Below are positions 15,775 through 18,839 of a DNA stretch of 18,839 nt, in pieces. A model generated the notes under the pieces. The model was given only the letters and a program-made list of their open reading frames with translations. It did no database searches and was not told where the DNA came from. The stretch comes from Candidatus Equimonas enterica (GTDB taxonomy: Bacteria > Bacteroidota > Bacteroidia > Bacteroidales > Bacteroidaceae): positions 1-18,839 of the forward strand of contig JAGHRU010000106.1 in NCBI GenBank assembly GCA_018066225.1, read 5' to 3'. Both the position numbers and the translations under genes were made by a program. Every line of letters starts with the position of its first letter. The stretch's first letter is position 1.

Positions 15775-15800
15775 AAATGCACCGAGCGTGCATTTTTTTT
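15775..15800 (+). terminator. Rho-independent terminator after tilS
   Basis: AAATGCAC (15775-15782) and GTGCATTT (15788-15795) form an 8-bp stem with a 5-base loop, leading directly into a run of eight T (15793-15800). It lies 27 bp after the tilS stop. Confidence 0.9.
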
Positions 15801-15834
15801 GTGTCTGATGAGATGACGTTTGTGCCGAAAACCG

Positions 15835-15842
15835 TAAATTTG
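15835..15842 (+). promoter_or_regulatory. Candidate -7 element for the giant surface protein
   Basis: TAAATTTG exactly matches TAnnTTTG, and lies 60 bp before the ATG at 15903. No good TTTG box is at the expected distance upstream, so the call is tentative. The resulting leader contains an ACGCGC/GCGCGT inverted repeat (15862-15879). Confidence 0.4.
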
Positions 15843-15902
15843 TGGCACTATATTTATAAAAACGCGCCCGTGCGCGCGTATAACCTACCTCTATCCACGA
15901 TT

Positions 15903-18839
15903 ATGAATAGACTCCTTTCTCGCTTCGTGCTTCGCCCCAGCATCGTCTTGCTGACGCTGCTCTGCTGCGTGCTGTCACCGCAGACGGCGCGCGCTGACAT
16001 GAAGAACGCCCAAAACTATCTCAAACTCGTCACTTATCAGAGCGATATGCCGCACGGTGTGGACACCATAAGTGCGCTGCGTCCTTACATCGAGTTTGAG
16101 GTGCTCTTTCAGGATTTCTATGGCATCAACGACTGTTCGCGCAACATCGAATTCAACGTCGTCAATAAAGGGGAAGAAGTGCTCATCTACCATTATGGCC
16201 GTGGCAAAGATAACCAAAACACTTGCGTGCTCTACAACACCGACTGGGGACTGGTAGAGTATCTCGGACACCGCGATAAAGGTGACCTCGAAATCGGTAA
16301 ATACCGCTTCTATCCCTCCTCCAAGGCTTTGCAGGAAGGCTTCAAGGGGCTTCACATCACTGGTGGCTGGGATATTGATGGCAAGAATCGCATCAGTTAT
16401 AATGTCGAAAAGACCTTCTACATCACCGTGCTTTCGCCCCAAGCGCACTGCACCGTAGCGCGTGCCGAAAGCCATAGTGTGAAATTCCAATACGCCTCTG
16501 CCGACAATCCCGACTGGTCGCAGCATCTACGCGATATGTATTCGCTTAAGTGCTTCACCGACAATGGCTGGCAGGTGGAATACGCCGTAAAAGACGCTAC
16601 ACAGAAGGAGGTCTTGGCGCAAGACACCCGAAGCGATGCGACGCATATCCGGTTGATGGATCAGGACTTCCCCAACAACGAGGAGGTCGTGCTCACCGCC
16701 CAACTCGTGTTGCGCAAATCCATCACCGTCAAAAACGCAAAGGGTGAAGAGCAGACCATATCGCAGAACTTCACCCTCCCTGTCGAAGAAATGACGCTGG
16801 AGCCGATGGTTACGCCCAGCAATGTGCGCTGTGAGACCAACCTTTGGAACAAGACCATCACCATCTCGTGGGAAAAACTCAAGAAAGCACCGAATTACAA
16901 GGCGAAGTGGTACATCTACCGCCGCTTGCAGAGCCAGAGTGAGGATATGGCGGTCAAGGTGGCAGAGTGTGAGTGGAACAAATACACCTTCACCGACACC
17001 GATGCTACACTGGACTACGACACGAGGTATGTCTATGATATCGACCTCGTGCCCGATGGCTGGCAGCACGATGAGCCCATCCGCGACCTCTCAACCACCA
17101 TCGAAGCATCCATCAAACGCATCTTTGACATCAAACTGACGGCTACGGGGCAAGAGGACAAAATCGACCTGGCATGGACGCACGCGCCCATCAAACTCAG
17201 TGGCAACTATGTCTTCTCCGTCGAGAGCCATACAGGCGACGGCAACTGGTCGGAAGTCGGCTCGGTGCGCGTGCGCTCCACTTCGGCCACCGACCATGCC
17301 TTCACGCACAAAGACATCACCAGCTCGTGCGACACCTATCACTATCGCGTCGCCATCACGATGCTCGACCAGACCTTCTACTCCACGGAGGCCAACGCCC
17401 AAATCTATGGCACGAGCCACATCATCAGCCTTACCGCCTCCAAGGGGGCTTATGCTGGCGCGGTGAAACTCAACTGGAAAGCCGAGCAGCACGGTAGCAC
17501 CGCCACCGAGTACAATGTCTATCGCCGTCCCTTGGGAAGTGCTGCCGATTGGCGCCCTATTTACAGCACCTCGGGCACGGCCAGCAACTACTCCTACGAC
17601 GACACCAATGTGGCCGTCGGTGGCTACTATGAATACAAGGTGACTTCCAGCACCGTCTGCGGCGAAGCCGGCGCAGAAGGCCGTCCCACTGGCGAGACGA
17701 GCCTGCTCGACGATGGTTTCTGCCAAGCCGCAGGTTCTATCGGCGGACAGGTGACTTACGGCGCAGGCAATAGTGCTGTCGCCGGTGTCAAGGTATCCTT
17801 GCAGAAGAACGATGACAACGACCTCACGCCGCTGCTCTACTCCCTGCATGTCAGCGATGAAACTGGTGGCGTCGTTATCGACGATGCGTCCCACCCCATC
17901 GTAGAAGCCGCGCAGCCTTTCGCTGTGCAGATGTGGGTGAGTCCTTCGTTGGCCGACACTGTGTCCAGCCCCGTTGGCCTTATCAATATCCCCAATGTGC
18001 TCAGCGTTAGCCTCGTGCCCGCTGACACCACCTACACCTTCGCCGTGGGCACTTATGCCATGGGCGGTAAAGCCGCCAGCGTCAATCGATTGGCCGACAC
18101 CTTTGCCATCCCCAAGGGAGAGTACAGCCACATCGCCTTCTCCTACGATGGCCGGGGGCGTTACACGCTGTACCGCGTCGCAGACTTCCAGACCGTGGAC
18201 AGCATAGCAGGCGAGATAGCCCTTACTGGTGCTCCCGACATCAGCAGCGTACGCTTCGCTGCGCCTGTGACGACCGAGGCGTATGAATATAATGGTATGA
18301 CAGGTTACATCGACGATGTACGCCTATGGAGCAAGACGCTCTCGGCCAAAGACCTACTTACCTCCTACGACCACTTGCTCTCTGGACAGGAGAACGATTT
18401 GCTCATCTACCTGCCTTTCGACGAGGGCATCAGCAGCCCCGTCCACGCCTACGATTACAGCACCACCGACGGCGTGCCCAACAATCGCCACGGCGCGGTG
18501 TATAGCGGCACACAAGACGCCTATGTGCCCGATGCTCTGGGCATCTATGGCCTCACCGACAGCAGCGGCAACTACCTCATCCGTGGCATCCCCTTCTCCA
18601 AGGGAGGCACCAACTACACGCTGCTGCCCACGATGGGTATCCACGAGTTTAGCCCTGCGCAGATCAACCGCTTTGTCAGCGAGACCTCCATCAACCACAA
18701 CGGCGTGAACTTCACCGATAAGTCCAGTTTCCCCGTCTCGGGTAGCGTCTTCTACGAGGGCACCACTATCCCCGTGGCAGAGGCAAACCTCTATGTCGAT
18801 GGGCAGCCGTGTAGCCGCGACGGTGAACTGTTGCAGACC
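15903..18839 (+). CDS. Giant multidomain secreted protein (Fn3-like, LamG-like), 3' end beyond window
   Basis: The frame from ATG at 15903 is open for 979 codons to the right edge without a stop, so only the N-terminal part is present. A signal peptide (about 1-31, cleavage after ARA) has a basic start (MNRLLSRF). Residues about 32-300 are a beta-rich region I cannot assign. Three Fn3-like segments follow, at about 300-395 (ISWEKLKKAPNYKAKWYIYRR), 400-500 (IDLAWTHAPI) and 505-600 (VKLNWKAEQHGSTATEYNVYRR). About 612-845 resembles a LamG/concanavalin-like jellyroll (HIAFSYDGRGRYTLYR, GYIDDVRLWSKTLSAKDL, LIYLPFDEG). From about 880 carboxypeptidase-regulatory-like repeats begin (DSSGNYLIRGIPFSKGGTNY, FPVSGSVFYEGTTIPVAEANLYVDG). 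Such proteins are usually over 2000 residues in Bacteroidales. The role is likely surface attachment or glycan interaction; this is inference, as no catalytic motif is seen. It is preceded by a terminator, so it is an independent unit. Confidence 0.85.
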   Translation, partial: MNRLLSRFVLRPSIVLLTLLCCVLSPQTARADMKNAQNYLKLVTYQSDMPHGVDTISALRPYIEFEVLFQDFYGINDCSRNIEFNVVNKGEEVLIYHYGRGKDNQNTCVLYNTDWGLVEYLGHRDKGDLEIGKYRFYPSSKALQEGFKGLHITGGWDIDGKNRISYNVEKTFYITVLSPQAHCTVARAESHSVKFQYASADNPDWSQHLRDMYSLKCFTDNGWQVEYAVKDATQKEVLAQDTRSDATHIRLMDQDFPNNEEVVLTAQLVLRKSITVKNAKGEEQTISQNFTLPVEEMTLEPMVTPSNVRCETNLWNKTITISWEKLKKAPNYKAKWYIYRRLQSQSEDMAVKVAECEWNKYTFTDTDATLDYDTRYVYDIDLVPDGWQHDEPIRDLSTTIEASIKRIFDIKLTATGQEDKIDLAWTHAPIKLSGNYVFSVESHTGDGNWSEVGSVRVRSTSATDHAFTHKDITSSCDTYHYRVAITMLDQTFYSTEANAQIYGTSHIISLTASKGAYAGAVKLNWKAEQHGSTATEYNVYRRPLGSAADWRPIYSTSGTASNYSYDDTNVAVGGYYEYKVTSSTVCGEAGAEGRPTGETSLLDDGFCQAAGSIGGQVTYGAGNSAVAGVKVSLQKNDDNDLTPLLYSLHVSDETGGVVIDDASHPIVEAAQPFAVQMWVSPSLADTVSSPVGLINIPNVLSVSLVPADTTYTFAVGTYAMGGKAASVNRLADTFAIPKGEYSHIAFSYDGRGRYTLYRVADFQTVDSIAGEIALTGAPDISSVRFAAPVTTEAYEYNGMTGYIDDVRLWSKTLSAKDLLTSYDHLLSGQENDLLIYLPFDEGISSPVHAYDYSTTDGVPNNRHGAVYSGTQDAYVPDALGIYGLTDSSGNYLIRGIPFSKGGTNYTLLPTMGIHEFSPAQINRFVSETSINHNGVNFTDKSSFPVSGSVFYEGTTIPVAEANLYVDGQPCSRDGELLQT

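Overview
This window looks like chromosome from a GC-rich member of the Bacteroidales, most likely Prevotellaceae-like. Four things support this. Promoters follow the Bacteroidetes consensus (a TTTG box, 19-20 bp spacing, then TAnnTTTG). Shine-Dalgarno sequences are absent and the leaders are A/T-rich. The gene families are typical of the group: a DUF3467 protein, an OmpA with a GYASPEG motif, an Omp28-like thioredoxin-fold protein, and secreted proteins with short C-terminal sorting-like tails. The coding sequence almost never uses TTA, CTA or TCA codons. The species cannot be named from sequence alone.

Layout from left to right. (1) A minus-strand DUF3467 protein, cut at the left edge, is divergent from a strongly expressed-looking plus-strand ompA-type gene; both have clear promoters. 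(2) A convergent terminator pair separates ompA from a minus-strand housekeeping operon, dedA-like then cvpA-like then sufB, driven by an excellent promoter at 4588-4618. Upstream of that promoter lies a 22-bp tandem repeat. sufC and sufD do not follow sufB. (3) A minus-strand run of four secreted-protein genes covers 12727 down to 4786, in transcription order: an Omp28/thioredoxin-like protein, two tandem paralogous repeat (propeller-like) proteins, and a large adhesin with a jellyroll domain. All have signal peptides and related short C-terminal tails. A hairpin before the last gene could reduce its expression. (4) About 0.8 kb without a convincing gene (12728-13521) holds the promoter of the secreted cluster, a GC-rich stretch, and a plus-strand promoter. 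(5) That promoter drives a radical SAM protein (COG0731-like) and tilS, which end at a clear terminator. (6) At the right edge, the first 979 codons of a very large secreted multidomain protein (Fn3-like, LamG-like and carboxypeptidase-regulatory-like segments) run out of the window.

Functionally the window mixes housekeeping genes (Fe-S cluster assembly, tRNA-Ile lysidinylation, membrane proteins) with cell-envelope and secreted proteins. No tRNA, rRNA, CRISPR array, transposase, integrase or phage gene was found. The least explained parts are the secreted-protein cluster, the unfinished giant surface protein, the tandem repeat upstream of dedA, the isolated sufB, and the GC-rich gap before the radical SAM gene.
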